Positions 1 to 7,630 of a DNA stretch of 64,000 nucleotides are shown here, in pieces. The DNA is taken from the NCBI GenBank assembly GCA_038321615.1, contig JBBQFC010000003.1, positions 1-64,000 on the forward strand. Direction: 5' to 3'. This DNA is from JBBQFC01 sp038321615. Its GTDB lineage: Bacteria > Bacteroidota > Bacteroidia > Flavobacteriales_D > Cryomorphaceae. The stretch's first letter is position 1. Each line of letters starts with the position of its first letter. A program made the translations under genes and the position numbers. The notes beneath the pieces are model-generated. The model saw only the letters and a program-made list of their open reading frames with translations, had not been told where the DNA came from and ran no database searches.

Positions 1-180
1 TCCGTAGGCGGAAACTACAGCGTAAATAAGGTAGATCGGCTCCCGATAAACGATACCTGCTATCAACCAACCGAAAAAAAGGCTGGTTCCGATAAAATGG
101 CTTATTCGGGTTCCGGTTTGCCGATGTTCACTTTTGTAATACGGGTAAAATTCTTCGAACGTATGGTATTGTTTTTCCAT
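1..180 (-). CDS. DUF962/Mpo1-like membrane protein, N-terminal part (cut by window edge)
   Basis: Only the first 60 residues are present; the gene runs off the window at base 1. It starts at the ATG complementary to 178-180, 16 nt after the stop of the thioredoxin-fold gene, so the two are probably co-transcribed. The N-terminus has the DUF962 signature: an aromatic/acidic stretch FEEFYPYY, then SEHRQTGTR and HFIGT, then a hydrophobic helix from about residue 34. Yeast Mpo1 of this family is an iron-dependent dioxygenase in alpha-oxidation of 2-hydroxy fatty acids. The bacterial members are mostly uncharacterised, so the family is assigned but not the reaction. His19 and His28 are candidate iron ligands. 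Confidence 0.75.
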   Translation of the reverse strand, partial: MEKQYHTFEEFYPYYKSEHRQTGTRISHFIGTSLFFGWLIAGIVYREPIYLIYAVVSAYG

Positions 181-196
181 CGGGAGTGAATTAGTG

Positions 197-1327
197 CTAT
201 TTGAAAGTACGTAATTTTTCGATTTCACTTTCATCACCCACTTCGCCCGCCTTCTGCAGATAATGTTCGAGATCGGAAGGCTTACCAACCTTGCTCGCTA
301 ACCGGGCTGTGGTGTATAGCCGCTCAAACCCGGGATTTTGCAATTGGCAAAGGCCTTGCATCCAGTTGTAAGCTTCAGTCAGCGCGCTTTCCGGCGCAGT
401 TTGTTTGAGCATGGTATGAGCTACAAAGTCGAGCAGCTCGTAGCTATTGGTGTCTTTAGCGAGCCATATTTCCCTGCCGATTGCCGCATAGGCGTCCCAT
501 TCCTCCGTCATTTGATAGTAATACATGCGATACCGCAGTTTATACGCTGCCGCTCGCTCGTCGAGTATGTCGTCGGCAAGTTGCATCGCTTGGGTCATCT
601 TACTTTGATCGCGCTCTTTGATAGCCAGCTTTACATCACTGAATACGAAGCTTGCGAGCTTGTCATAGACTTCTTCCGCACCGTAGCGCTCGATAAGCAG
701 CTCACGAAATTTGATCACTTCGCCAGCGTAAACACCTCCACCCACGTAGCGATGCACCACTCCCCAAGTTGCTTCGTCGAGCAAACCTGATCGGGATTGC
801 AGCCAAGTGATAACACTATCCGGATTGGGATTTTCGCGTTCAGCTCGCTTTAGGTAGGATTTGCGGTGGAACTCCGGGAAACCGACATCAAAATTTAAAG
901 GGTCGGGGAGGGGTGGGAGAAAATTTTCGCTTTTCAGCACCTGACTCACAGCGGCCATAAAATCTTCGGGCTTTTTAAACCCACTGAGCCGGCCAATTAA
1001 ATGACCATTGCCGTCGAAAAAAAGGAAATGTGGGTAGTCCGAAACCCGATATTTCATTGCCAAGTCAACGCCAAATCCAGTTTCCATATCAAATTTGGCT
1101 GCAACCAATTGGCCGTCGAAAAATGTGCCGACCGCAGTGTCGGCGAAGGTTTCTGTATCCATCGTTCGGCACCAGCCGCACCACTCGGTATAGGCATCGA
1201 CCATAGCGTATTTTCCTTCGTCTCTTGCCTTGGCGATGAGATTCTGGAAGGATCCCGATTCGAAATTTACTTGAGCTGGGGCTCTAAAGGCCAGCAGAAT
1301 TATGCCGATCAAATGTAAATAACGCAT
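197..1327 (-). CDS. Secreted thioredoxin-fold protein with CGWC active site
   Basis: A 376-residue protein with a signal peptide (MRYLHLIGIILLAFRAPAQ) and a thioredoxin-like domain over about residues 25-135. The redox motif is Cys50-Gly-Trp-Cys53, in the WCGWC context typical of the DUF255/thioredoxin_7 group of Bacteroidota. The remaining 230 or so residues are helical and may be a TPR-like or dimerisation region. It probably reduces or isomerises disulfides in the periplasm; the substrate is unknown. The frame is open further upstream, but that extension overlaps the preceding gene and places 29 non-signal residues before the signal peptide. The ATG at 1327 also sits 4 nt after a -7 box. 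The DUF962 gene follows. Confidence 0.8.
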   Translation of the reverse strand: MRYLHLIGIILLAFRAPAQVNFESGSFQNLIAKARDEGKYAMVDAYTEWCGWCRTMDTETFADTAVGTFFDGQLVAAKFDMETGFGVDLAMKYRVSDYPHFLFFDGNGHLIGRLSGFKKPEDFMAAVSQVLKSENFLPPLPDPLNFDVGFPEFHRKSYLKRAERENPNPDSVITWLQSRSGLLDEATWGVVHRYVGGGVYAGEVIKFRELLIERYGAEEVYDKLASFVFSDVKLAIKERDQSKMTQAMQLADDILDERAAAYKLRYRMYYYQMTEEWDAYAAIGREIWLAKDTNSYELLDFVAHTMLKQTAPESALTEAYNWMQGLCQLQNPGFERLYTTARLASKVGKPSDLEHYLQKAGEVGDESEIEKLRTFK

Positions 1328-1331
1328 CACG

Positions 1332-1339
1332 CGAAGGTA
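1332..1339 (-). promoter_or_regulatory. -7 promoter element for the thioredoxin-fold gene
   Basis: Reads TACCTTCG on the minus strand, one mismatch from TAnnTTTG, and ends 4 nt before the ATG. If used, transcription would start at or next to the start codon. Confidence 0.45.
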
Positions 1340-1377
1340 GCTAATTGGGTAAAATATCATTTTCTGGAAAAAGCCAA

Positions 1378-1995
1378 TTAAGTGTTCAGCCCATCGAGAT
1401 AAGCTTGCATCCAAAAGCCTGTGTCCCGCACTTGGCCGGGTTCAGATTGCAGGAGACGCTGAGCGATTCTGTGGCGCTCTTCGTCTGATTTATTTTGGCT
1501 CAATTTTGCAACGGCTTCCACTTTTTCTATAGGTATGCGAAAAGCCCGGAGCTGGGTGAACATTCCTGACAGATATTTCTCGGGTAGATTTTCCCAAACG
1601 TGCATATAGCTCGGTTCGAAACATCGGATCATTGCTTCCATCACCATGCGAACATCGGCCGGTGAATCGAGGTATTCGATGGTTCCGGAAATGTGAGCGG
1701 CCAGGTAATTCCAAGTGGGAACGCTGCGTGCTGAATTATAAAGCGATGGACTGATGTAGGCATGTGGGCCCGCAAAAACCACTTTTACCTTACTGCCATT
1801 TTCGATTTGCGATTGCGTATTCAGAATCGCTAAATGCGAAAGAAGTTCCTTGCCGCCTTCATTCCATACAAAGGGTAGATGAGTAATTTCTACTCCATTT
1901 TGGCTGCTGTTGCAAAGCATTCCAAATGGATTGGCATCGATTAGCTCTTTCACGCGTTCGAAATCATTCTCCTGAAATTCTTTTGGAATATACAT
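1378..1995 (-). CDS. PaiB-type FMN-binding protein
   Basis: A 205-residue protein matching the FMN_bind_2/PaiB family over its whole length. It opens with MYIPKEF, then the conserved ANPFGML and THLPF segments, then a central HAYISPSLY and VPTWNY strand pair that forms the split-barrel flavin site. Bacillus PaiB is linked to negative control of sporulation and protease genes, but most homologues are flavin-binding proteins of unknown reaction, so the regulator name is only inherited. The gene stands alone with its own -7 box, and its stop lies 50 nt before the thioredoxin-fold start. Confidence 0.85.
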   Translation of the reverse strand: MYIPKEFQENDFERVKELIDANPFGMLCNSSQNGVEITHLPFVWNEGGKELLSHLAILNTQSQIENGSKVKVVFAGPHAYISPSLYNSARSVPTWNYLAAHISGTIEYLDSPADVRMVMEAMIRCFEPSYMHVWENLPEKYLSGMFTQLRAFRIPIEKVEAVAKLSQNKSDEERHRIAQRLLQSEPGQVRDTGFWMQAYLDGLNT

Positions 1996-2250
1996 GCGCT
2001 GCGAAAGTAGTTCTTATGATTTTCGAATTTGATGATTCGCTTTGATGCGCTGTGAATTATTTATTCTCCACAGTGGCCGGTTGCTAATGGCTCGTTATTG
2101 GCCGCGCCCGACTAAGACTAAGGGGCCGCGATGAATCTGCGTTTTACAACAAATAAGGAAGCATCTGTCTTGACCGATGATACCATCGCTTTGTTCAAAT
2201 TTACTGTTAATGGAAGGTTATTGACTATCCCTATTGTCGAGAAGTTGAGG
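1996..2250. other. Intergenic region without a recognisable gene
   Basis: Between the PaiB start and the peroxiredoxin terminator. Apart from the -7 box of the PaiB gene, it holds a direct repeat of ggccgcg around 2100-2130. I see no convincing ORF or structured RNA. Confidence 0.5.
2002..2009 (-). promoter_or_regulatory. -7 promoter element for the PaiB-type gene
   Basis: Reads TACTTTCG on the minus strand (one mismatch from TAnnTTTG), with 6 nt before the ATG. It implies a leader of a few bases at most. Confidence 0.5.
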
Positions 2251-2251
2251 C

Positions 2252-2282
2252 AAAAAAAAAGGCATCTACAAGATGCCTTTTT
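2252..2282 (-). terminator. Intrinsic terminator after peroxiredoxin
   Basis: A 7-bp perfect stem (ggcatct / agatgcc, 2261-2267 and 2271-2277) with a 3-nt loop, flanked by nine A on the left and five T on the right. On the minus strand the hairpin is followed by a run of nine U, 20 nt or so after the peroxiredoxin stop. It is the clearest terminator in the window. Confidence 0.85.
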
Positions 2283-2300
2283 CCGATCAGAACGAATCGT

Positions 2301-2942
2301 TTAGTTCATATTCGGTTGCGGCGTCATCCGCAAATAGGGCTTAATTTCGGTAAACCCCTTAGAAAAATGCTTCGGGATATCGGCTGTAGCGATAGACGGT
2401 ACTACCACACAGTCATCTCCATTTTGCCAGTTGGCTGGGGTGGCCACTTTGTGGTAAGCGGTGAGCTGAAGCGAATCAATGACCCGGATTAATTCATCAA
2501 AATTCCGACCTGTAGACGCTGGATAGGTAATCATTAGCTGAATTTTTTTGCTCGGGTCGACTATAAATACGGATCGAACGGTGTGTTTGCTATCGGCGTT
2601 GGGGTGAATCATGTCGTAAAGCTCCGCTACTTTGCGGTCTTCGTCGGCAATGATTGGGAAGTTTACCGTAGTGTGTTGGGTTTCGTTAATGTCTTTTATC
2701 CAGCCTTTATGCGATTCTAGACCATCAACGCTCAGGGCTGCCACCTTCACATTACGGCTTTTGAATTGATCGGTGTACTTGGCCACCGTGCCCAGCTCCG
2801 TGGTACATACGGGCGTATAATCGGCGGGGTGCGAGAAGAGCACTCCCCAGCTATCGCCGAGCCATTGGTGAAAATGTATAGTGCCTTCGGAAGTTGCTGC
2901 GGTAAAATCGGGGGCGATATCGCCCAAGCGTAAGTTTGCCAT
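2301..2942 (-). CDS. Peroxiredoxin, Prx6-type (1-Cys)
   Basis: A 213-residue thiol peroxidase that reduces H2O2 and organic hydroperoxides in the cytoplasm. The peroxidatic Cys46 lies in the HPADYTPVCTTE segment, which is diagnostic of the Prx6 subfamily. The long C-terminal arm (from about residue 160, with PANWQNGDDC) is also characteristic of that group and of its dimer interface. A second Cys lies near residue 178; Prx6-type enzymes usually do not need it for resolution, so the in vivo reductant is open. No signal peptide. Monocistronic, with a consensus -7 box 22 nt upstream and a strong terminator downstream. Confidence 0.93.
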   Translation of the reverse strand: MANLRLGDIAPDFTAATSEGTIHFHQWLGDSWGVLFSHPADYTPVCTTELGTVAKYTDQFKSRNVKVAALSVDGLESHKGWIKDINETQHTTVNFPIIADEDRKVAELYDMIHPNADSKHTVRSVFIVDPSKKIQLMITYPASTGRNFDELIRVIDSLQLTAYHKVATPANWQNGDDCVVVPSIATADIPKHFSKGFTEIKPYLRMTPQPNMN

Positions 2943-2964
2943 TTGTGGGGAATTTTAGTTTCTC

Positions 2965-2972
2965 CAAAATTA
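2965..2972 (-). promoter_or_regulatory. -7 promoter element for peroxiredoxin
   Basis: Reads TAATTTTG on the minus strand, a full match to TAnnTTTG, 22 nt before the ATG. Confidence 0.6.
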
Positions 2973-3062
2973 ACCATTACGAGGCGGTTTAGTTCGCAAA
3001 TAGTGCCAATTTGGAATTCTTAACGATGGGTTAATACGGGTTGCACGTGTGCACGTAGAATC

Positions 3063-5357
3063 TTAAAGATCGTAGATACTTTGGTTAAATATCAAGAAAC
3101 CAAAATTGAAGGAGAAGCTCCACGGCTCTTCCCTGCTGTCGTAATAATTCAAATTCAAGCTCACCGGCCCAAGCGGGCTGTGCCATACAAGTGCCGAAGC
3201 ACCAATATAGGCGGCTTTAAGATGGGTGCGATCCAGCACAGCTAAGTTGTCGTCGACCCGCTCAATTTCGACAAAAGGTTGAAAAGCGTAGGCTTCCAGC
3301 CGAAATTCCACATTCTTGCGAATGTCCAACACTGTGCGCAAACCCAACGCCACATATTCGGTAGAGCGAAACTCATTGAGAAATATGGTATTGCTTTCGG
3401 GAATCGGCTGGTAGGCGGGTGCCGAGATAAGCGAAGCGGTATAATTCTCGAAAAGGGGTTTGTTTGAATATTGACCCTGCAAGTCGAAGCCTAAGTGTAA
3501 AGGCCCAATCTTACCAAAATAATTTTCGTACTTGACACGAGCCTCAAGCCAATTGTGATAATCGCTAACCACTTCTGCATCTGCACGAGTGCTTCCGAAG
3601 TTCGTTTCTTCCAGACCCGTAACCCCGCGAATTTGTATCTGGAGCCTTGTTCCTCGGCTGGCGTATTGCCGCTTATCGAGGGTATTTCGATCTATCCCAA
3701 TGGCAAAGGTACCCAACTCGAAATTGGTTACGTCGGCCGTGTCTTCTGCTGTAAACGATTGGGTTTGATAGTAGGTATCTTCGGTTTCGCCGTACTTGGC
3801 ATCGATTTTAAAAACGGTATTGTTCCCCCAGGATGCCTTGTAAGTGAGTGCTCCAAATGCTTCGTTTTTTATGATAAATGAAGGGCGGGAAGTTTCGAAG
3901 AAAGTTGCAAAACTCCGAAAATAATCCCAGCGATTTAGTACGAGATGCGGAGCTAAAGACATTCGCTTTTTACCGCCAAAATCGATTAAGGCGCCCAGGT
4001 AGGTCGAACCATAAAATTTTCCGAAGTAGAGATTGCTGCTCAGCGTAATGGAGGTGCGCCTAAAAAGGGAATAATCAATACCTACAAAACCCACATTGAT
4101 GGGGCGCGAAGAAATGTTTCCGCCAAAGGAGAGCAGTAAATCTTTCTCTTTTTGAATGCTTAAGTTGAGTTTGAAAGCGCTGTCGGCTTCGGAATAGAAT
4201 GTTTCGGGTTGGATATGCCGAATATTTGGGTCTTGCGCCAAACGCAAGAATTGCGGACGAAGATCATCGAACGTGTAAGTGGAATCCATTCGGCTTGGGC
4301 CAATAGCCGATTCAATATATTTCCGTTGTTTTTTTGTAAGCTCTCCTTTTACTTCCAAACTGTCGATTTGCTTAACCGGAAACTCGGCCCGGAAAGCCAA
4401 TCTGCGATTGTAAAGTGCTTCAGCGCTCACCACGCGGGACCCCACCATGGACCGTATTTCGTCTATTTTTTCCAAGGTAGCCTGATATCCCAGCTCTATT
4501 TCAAAATTAATATCCGAAAAATCGAAAACCCCCACTTCGCTTTTGGGCTCAATGATCAAACCGTGATCGCAAGCTATGGTGTAATCGCTCTGCGCCATAA
4601 TCATATTGCGCACCTGCGAGAGCAAATCATTATCGAGCGGATCTTCTATTATGGACGCTACATTGCTACCCAATATTACGTCGGGCAAGAAGGAATCGTA
4701 CATTACGTCGGCGGGAAAATTATTGTACAAACCCCCATCGAATAGTAGTTTCCCGTCAATTCGAATAGGTTTGAAATAGAACGGATAGGTGCTCGAAGCA
4801 CGCGTAGCCAGACTGAGGTTGCCACTTCCAAAAATTACCTGCTCCTTTTTAGCAATATCGGACGCTACGCAACGAAAAGGGACGAACAAACTATCGAAGT
4901 TGTAGTGGGCTGCAGCGCTGGCACCACTCAGTAAATCGAGCAACATGTACTCCATCAAGTTTGGAGTTACCACATTGCTTGGTATCGAAGTCTGAAGAAT
5001 ATTTTCCGGCGAAATTTTGAGCCTCACCATCGAAGCGTCTTGTTTGCGCTGCGAAAAATAATAGGTGTCTCGCTCCGGCAAATTTCCGGTCAACGCCAAT
5101 CGAAAATTTTCAGAATTGAAAAATGCGGTCATTTCATCGACCGTGTAACCGGCGCTGTAAAAGCCCCCAATCAAAGCGCCCATGGATGTACCTGTGATGT
5201 AGTCGATAGGGATTCCCTGCTCTTCAAGCGCTTTTATAACCCCCAGGTGAGCCAGCCCAGAAGCACCACCACCGCTCAATACCAGACCCACTTTTTGCCC
5301 AAACGTGTTGAGGCTTAGTGCAAAGAGTAGGCAGAGTAAGACGCTTTTTAAATACAT
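3063..5357 (-). CDS. Patatin-like phospholipase fused to an outer-membrane beta-barrel
   Basis: A 764-residue protein in three parts. After a signal peptide (about 1-20) comes a patatin domain with the oxyanion loop SGGGASG, nucleophile Ser58 in GTSMG and catalytic Asp207 in DGG. About residues 330-400 form a POTRA-like segment (VDSLEVKGELTKKQ region, read here as I-D-S-L-E-V-K). The rest is an Omp85/surface-antigen-like barrel of about 16 short aromatic-bordered strands ending in LIFNQSIYDL. This order resembles the type Vd autotransporters PlpD and FplA, in which the lipase is exported through or anchored by its own barrel. The longer open frame starts at a TTG; the ATG at 5357 directly begins the signal peptide and lies 15 nt after a consensus -7 box, so it was chosen. 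Confidence 0.88.
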   Translation of the reverse strand: MYLKSVLLCLLFALSLNTFGQKVGLVLSGGGASGLAHLGVIKALEEQGIPIDYITGTSMGALIGGFYSAGYTVDEMTAFFNSENFRLALTGNLPERDTYYFSQRKQDASMVRLKISPENILQTSIPSNVVTPNLMEYMLLDLLSGASAAAHYNFDSLFVPFRCVASDIAKKEQVIFGSGNLSLATRASSTYPFYFKPIRIDGKLLFDGGLYNNFPADVMYDSFLPDVILGSNVASIIEDPLDNDLLSQVRNMIMAQSDYTIACDHGLIIEPKSEVGVFDFSDINFEIELGYQATLEKIDEIRSMVGSRVVSAEALYNRRLAFRAEFPVKQIDSLEVKGELTKKQRKYIESAIGPSRMDSTYTFDDLRPQFLRLAQDPNIRHIQPETFYSEADSAFKLNLSIQKEKDLLLSFGGNISSRPINVGFVGIDYSLFRRTSITLSSNLYFGKFYGSTYLGALIDFGGKKRMSLAPHLVLNRWDYFRSFATFFETSRPSFIIKNEAFGALTYKASWGNNTVFKIDAKYGETEDTYYQTQSFTAEDTADVTNFELGTFAIGIDRNTLDKRQYASRGTRLQIQIRGVTGLEETNFGSTRADAEVVSDYHNWLEARVKYENYFGKIGPLHLGFDLQGQYSNKPLFENYTASLISAPAYQPIPESNTIFLNEFRSTEYVALGLRTVLDIRKNVEFRLEAYAFQPFVEIERVDDNLAVLDRTHLKAAYIGASALVWHSPLGPVSLNLNYYDSREEPWSFSFNFGFLIFNQSIYDL

Positions 5358-5372
5358 AGCGGAGTAGTGGCG

Positions 5373-5380
5373 CAAAACTA
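5373..5380 (-). promoter_or_regulatory. -7 promoter element for the patatin-barrel gene
   Basis: Reads TAGTTTTG on the minus strand (full match to TAnnTTTG), 15 nt before the chosen ATG. It overlaps the alternative TTG start, which it therefore excludes. Confidence 0.6.
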
Positions 5381-5413
5381 AGATTTACATTCTACCCGAA
5401 GATAGATACTACG

Positions 5414-6229
5414 TTAACGGTAAGTGCCCCTTACCTGTTGTGCTATTTGGCTGATGTAGGGTGCGGTTTCAAAAATTCGCGTGCCATACCAGGAGAATGC
5501 TTCTCCATCTACACATATGCACGGTATGCTGAAAGTAGCTTCCATTTCTTTGGCCATTTCTGGAGTGAAAGGGTAAGGCTCGGTGCTCAAGAAAATAACC
5601 TGCGGTTTGAGCGTTGCAATCTGTTCAGGTTCCAATCTGGGGTAGCGCATCCCTTCATCTCCGAGTTGCTCGAGCGCATTAGATATCCCGATGGAACGGA
5701 GCATCCACGAAATATAAGTGTCGGTACCGGCGGCCATAAAAGGCTTTTGCCAAATGAGATAGAGCGCAGAAACGGGCTTCAAAGCAGTAAATTCGGCTTG
5801 GAGCAGGCCGTACGTGAGCTTAAGTCGGCCGAGCAAGGCCGCAGCTCCGGAGTCCATGCCGCAAATTTTTCCAATAGCCAGCAAACAGGCTTCTAATTCT
5901 TGGAAATTGGAAATATCACTCACATAGACGGGCGCAATTTTTTCGAGTTTATGAATGGCTTCTCGGGTATTCTCTTCCTTATTGGCCAGAATAAAATCGG
6001 GTTTGAGCTGCTCAATATGCGCTATTTCAGGCTTTTTGGTTCCTCCTATTTGAGCGGTTTCATTTCGAATTTCTTCGGGATGGACGCAATATTTGGTGAC
6101 TCCAACTAATTTATAACCCAGACCCAAATCGCAAAGCAATTCGGTAAGCGATGGAACGAGGCAAACAATTCGCTCCGGCTTATGCCTAATCTCTACGGAA
6201 CGCCCTATTTGGTCGTTGATTTGAAGCAT
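5414..6229 (-). CDS. Helical-backbone metal-chelate binding protein (BtuF/FepB-like), no signal peptide
   Basis: A 271-residue member of the Peripla_BP_2 family, which binds corrinoids, haem or siderophores for ABC importers. It has the family opening PERIVCLVPSLTELLCDLG, the central long helix after PDFILANKEEN, and a second lobe around PQVIFLSTEPYPF. It lacks a signal peptide or lipobox, as many Bacteroidota members annotated as helical backbone metal receptors do, so its cell location is uncertain. It directly abuts the cystathionine beta-synthase gene (0 nt between stop and start), so the two are co-transcribed. A link to cobalamin or sulfur-amino-acid metabolism is an inference from this pairing only. 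Confidence 0.82.
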   Translation of the reverse strand: MLQINDQIGRSVEIRHKPERIVCLVPSLTELLCDLGLGYKLVGVTKYCVHPEEIRNETAQIGGTKKPEIAHIEQLKPDFILANKEENTREAIHKLEKIAPVYVSDISNFQELEACLLAIGKICGMDSGAAALLGRLKLTYGLLQAEFTALKPVSALYLIWQKPFMAAGTDTYISWMLRSIGISNALEQLGDEGMRYPRLEPEQIATLKPQVIFLSTEPYPFTPEMAKEMEATFSIPCICVDGEAFSWYGTRIFETAPYISQIAQQVRGTYR

Positions 6230-7600
6230 TTAATGCAGTGCTGCAATCAAATCGTGGCGGGTGATAATATGGTGTTTGTCTTCATCGATTTTCACCAATA
6301 CCGCCGATACTTCTTTGTCCACGAGCTTCATCACTTTGCGCAAGTCTTCATCGCTATCTACCATAGGGAAGGGAGCCGACATGAGTTCGCTTACCCGCAT
6401 ATTACCCACGTCGCGACCATCGGTCATCGATTTGAAAATTTGGCGTTCGTCGATAGCTCCTACAAATTTATTGCCGCTTACTACGGGAATCTGCGAAATG
6501 TCAAATTTCTTGAGTTTGGCTATAGCCGCACTCATTAATTCTTCGCTACCTACCGTTACTAGCGGTGTACCATTATGCCGATTGACCAGATCCAAGGCCG
6601 TTTTATTGCGCTCGTTTAAGAAGCCGCGGTCGCGCATCCAATCGTCGTTGAATACCTTTCCGACATAACGCGAACCATGATCGTTAAATAGCACCACCAC
6701 GAAATCTTCGGGTTTTAGTTCATGGCGCATTTGCTCTATCACGGCATATGCAGAACCGGCCGAATAGCCCAATAAAAGACCTTCCTTCCGAGCTAATTCA
6801 CGGGTATATACCGCACCGTCTTTATCGGTTACTTTTTCGAAATGGTCAATTAAACCAAAGTCTACGTTTTTTGGAAGAATGTCTTCCCCTATCCCCTCGG
6901 TGATGTAAGAGTAGATTTCTTTTTCGTCAAATATACCCGTTTCATGGTATTTCTTGAAAACACTTCCATAGGTGTCGGCTCCCCAAATTTTAATGTTGGG
7001 GTTTTTCTCCTTCAGAAATTTCGCTACCCCCGATACCGTTCCTCCGGTACCAACGCCCACCACAAAATGGGTGATTTTTCCTTCGGTCTGTTCCCATATT
7101 TCAGGGCCGGTGGTGAGGTAGTGTGCTTTGCGATTGCTGAGATTGTCATATTGATACGGGTAATACGAATTGGGTATCTCTTTGTTGAGTCGCGAAGCCA
7201 CCGAGTAGTAGCTATCCGGGTGGTCCGGGGCAACATTGGTAGGGCATACGTACACCTCAGCACCCATAGCCCGGAGTATATCCATCTTTTCTTTACTCTG
7301 CTTATCGCTCAGGGTGCAAATGAGTTTATAGCCTTTTACGATACAGGCCAAGGCTAATCCCATTCCGGTATTGCCACTCGTACATTCTATTACCGTGCCG
7401 CCGGGTTTTAATTTTCCTTCGCGCTCAGCATCTTCGATCATTTGGAGCGCCATCCGATCTTTGGTACTATGCCCCGGATTGAAGTATTCTACTTTCGCGT
7501 AGATCGTAGCCGGTATGTGTTGGCATATTTTATTCAAGCGCACCAGCGGAGTGTCGCCGATGGTTTCGAGAATGTTATTGTAAGCTTTGCGGTAGGCCAT
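6230..7600 (-). CDS. Cystathionine beta-synthase (PLP enzyme with CBS-domain pair)
   Basis: A 456-residue fold-type II PLP enzyme. The PLP lysine is Lys47 in STKDR; the phosphate and substrate loops are visible as TSGNTGMG and GVGTGGTVSG. The C-terminal 120 residues form a tandem CBS pair (a Bateman module), giving the layout of eukaryotic-like cystathionine beta-synthase without the haem-binding N-terminus. It would condense serine (or activated serine) with homocysteine in transsulfuration; cysteine synthase activity is also possible for such proteins. The open frame extends 9 nt upstream to a TTG, but the ATG at 7600 matches family starts and has a consensus -7 box 17 nt upstream. Confidence 0.9.
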   Translation of the reverse strand: MAYRKAYNNILETIGDTPLVRLNKICQHIPATIYAKVEYFNPGHSTKDRMALQMIEDAEREGKLKPGGTVIECTSGNTGMGLALACIVKGYKLICTLSDKQSKEKMDILRAMGAEVYVCPTNVAPDHPDSYYSVASRLNKEIPNSYYPYQYDNLSNRKAHYLTTGPEIWEQTEGKITHFVVGVGTGGTVSGVAKFLKEKNPNIKIWGADTYGSVFKKYHETGIFDEKEIYSYITEGIGEDILPKNVDFGLIDHFEKVTDKDGAVYTRELARKEGLLLGYSAGSAYAVIEQMRHELKPEDFVVVLFNDHGSRYVGKVFNDDWMRDRGFLNERNKTALDLVNRHNGTPLVTVGSEELMSAAIAKLKKFDISQIPVVSGNKFVGAIDERQIFKSMTDGRDVGNMRVSELMSAPFPMVDSDEDLRKVMKLVDKEVSAVLVKIDEDKHHIITRHDLIAALH

Positions 7601-7617
7601 GTGGGGCAATTTTGCCG

Positions 7618-7625
7618 CAAATTTA
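7618..7625 (-). promoter_or_regulatory. -7 promoter element for cystathionine beta-synthase
   Basis: Reads TAAATTTG on the minus strand (full match to TAnnTTTG), 17 nt before the ATG, in the gap after the permease stop at 7631. Confidence 0.55.
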
Positions 7626-7630
7626 GGGCT

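Noticed and set aside
3041..3055. Palindrome-like ttgcacgtgtgcacg after the patatin gene, considered as terminator or operator
   Set aside because: The arms are imperfect, no T-run follows on the minus strand, and no partner site is visible.
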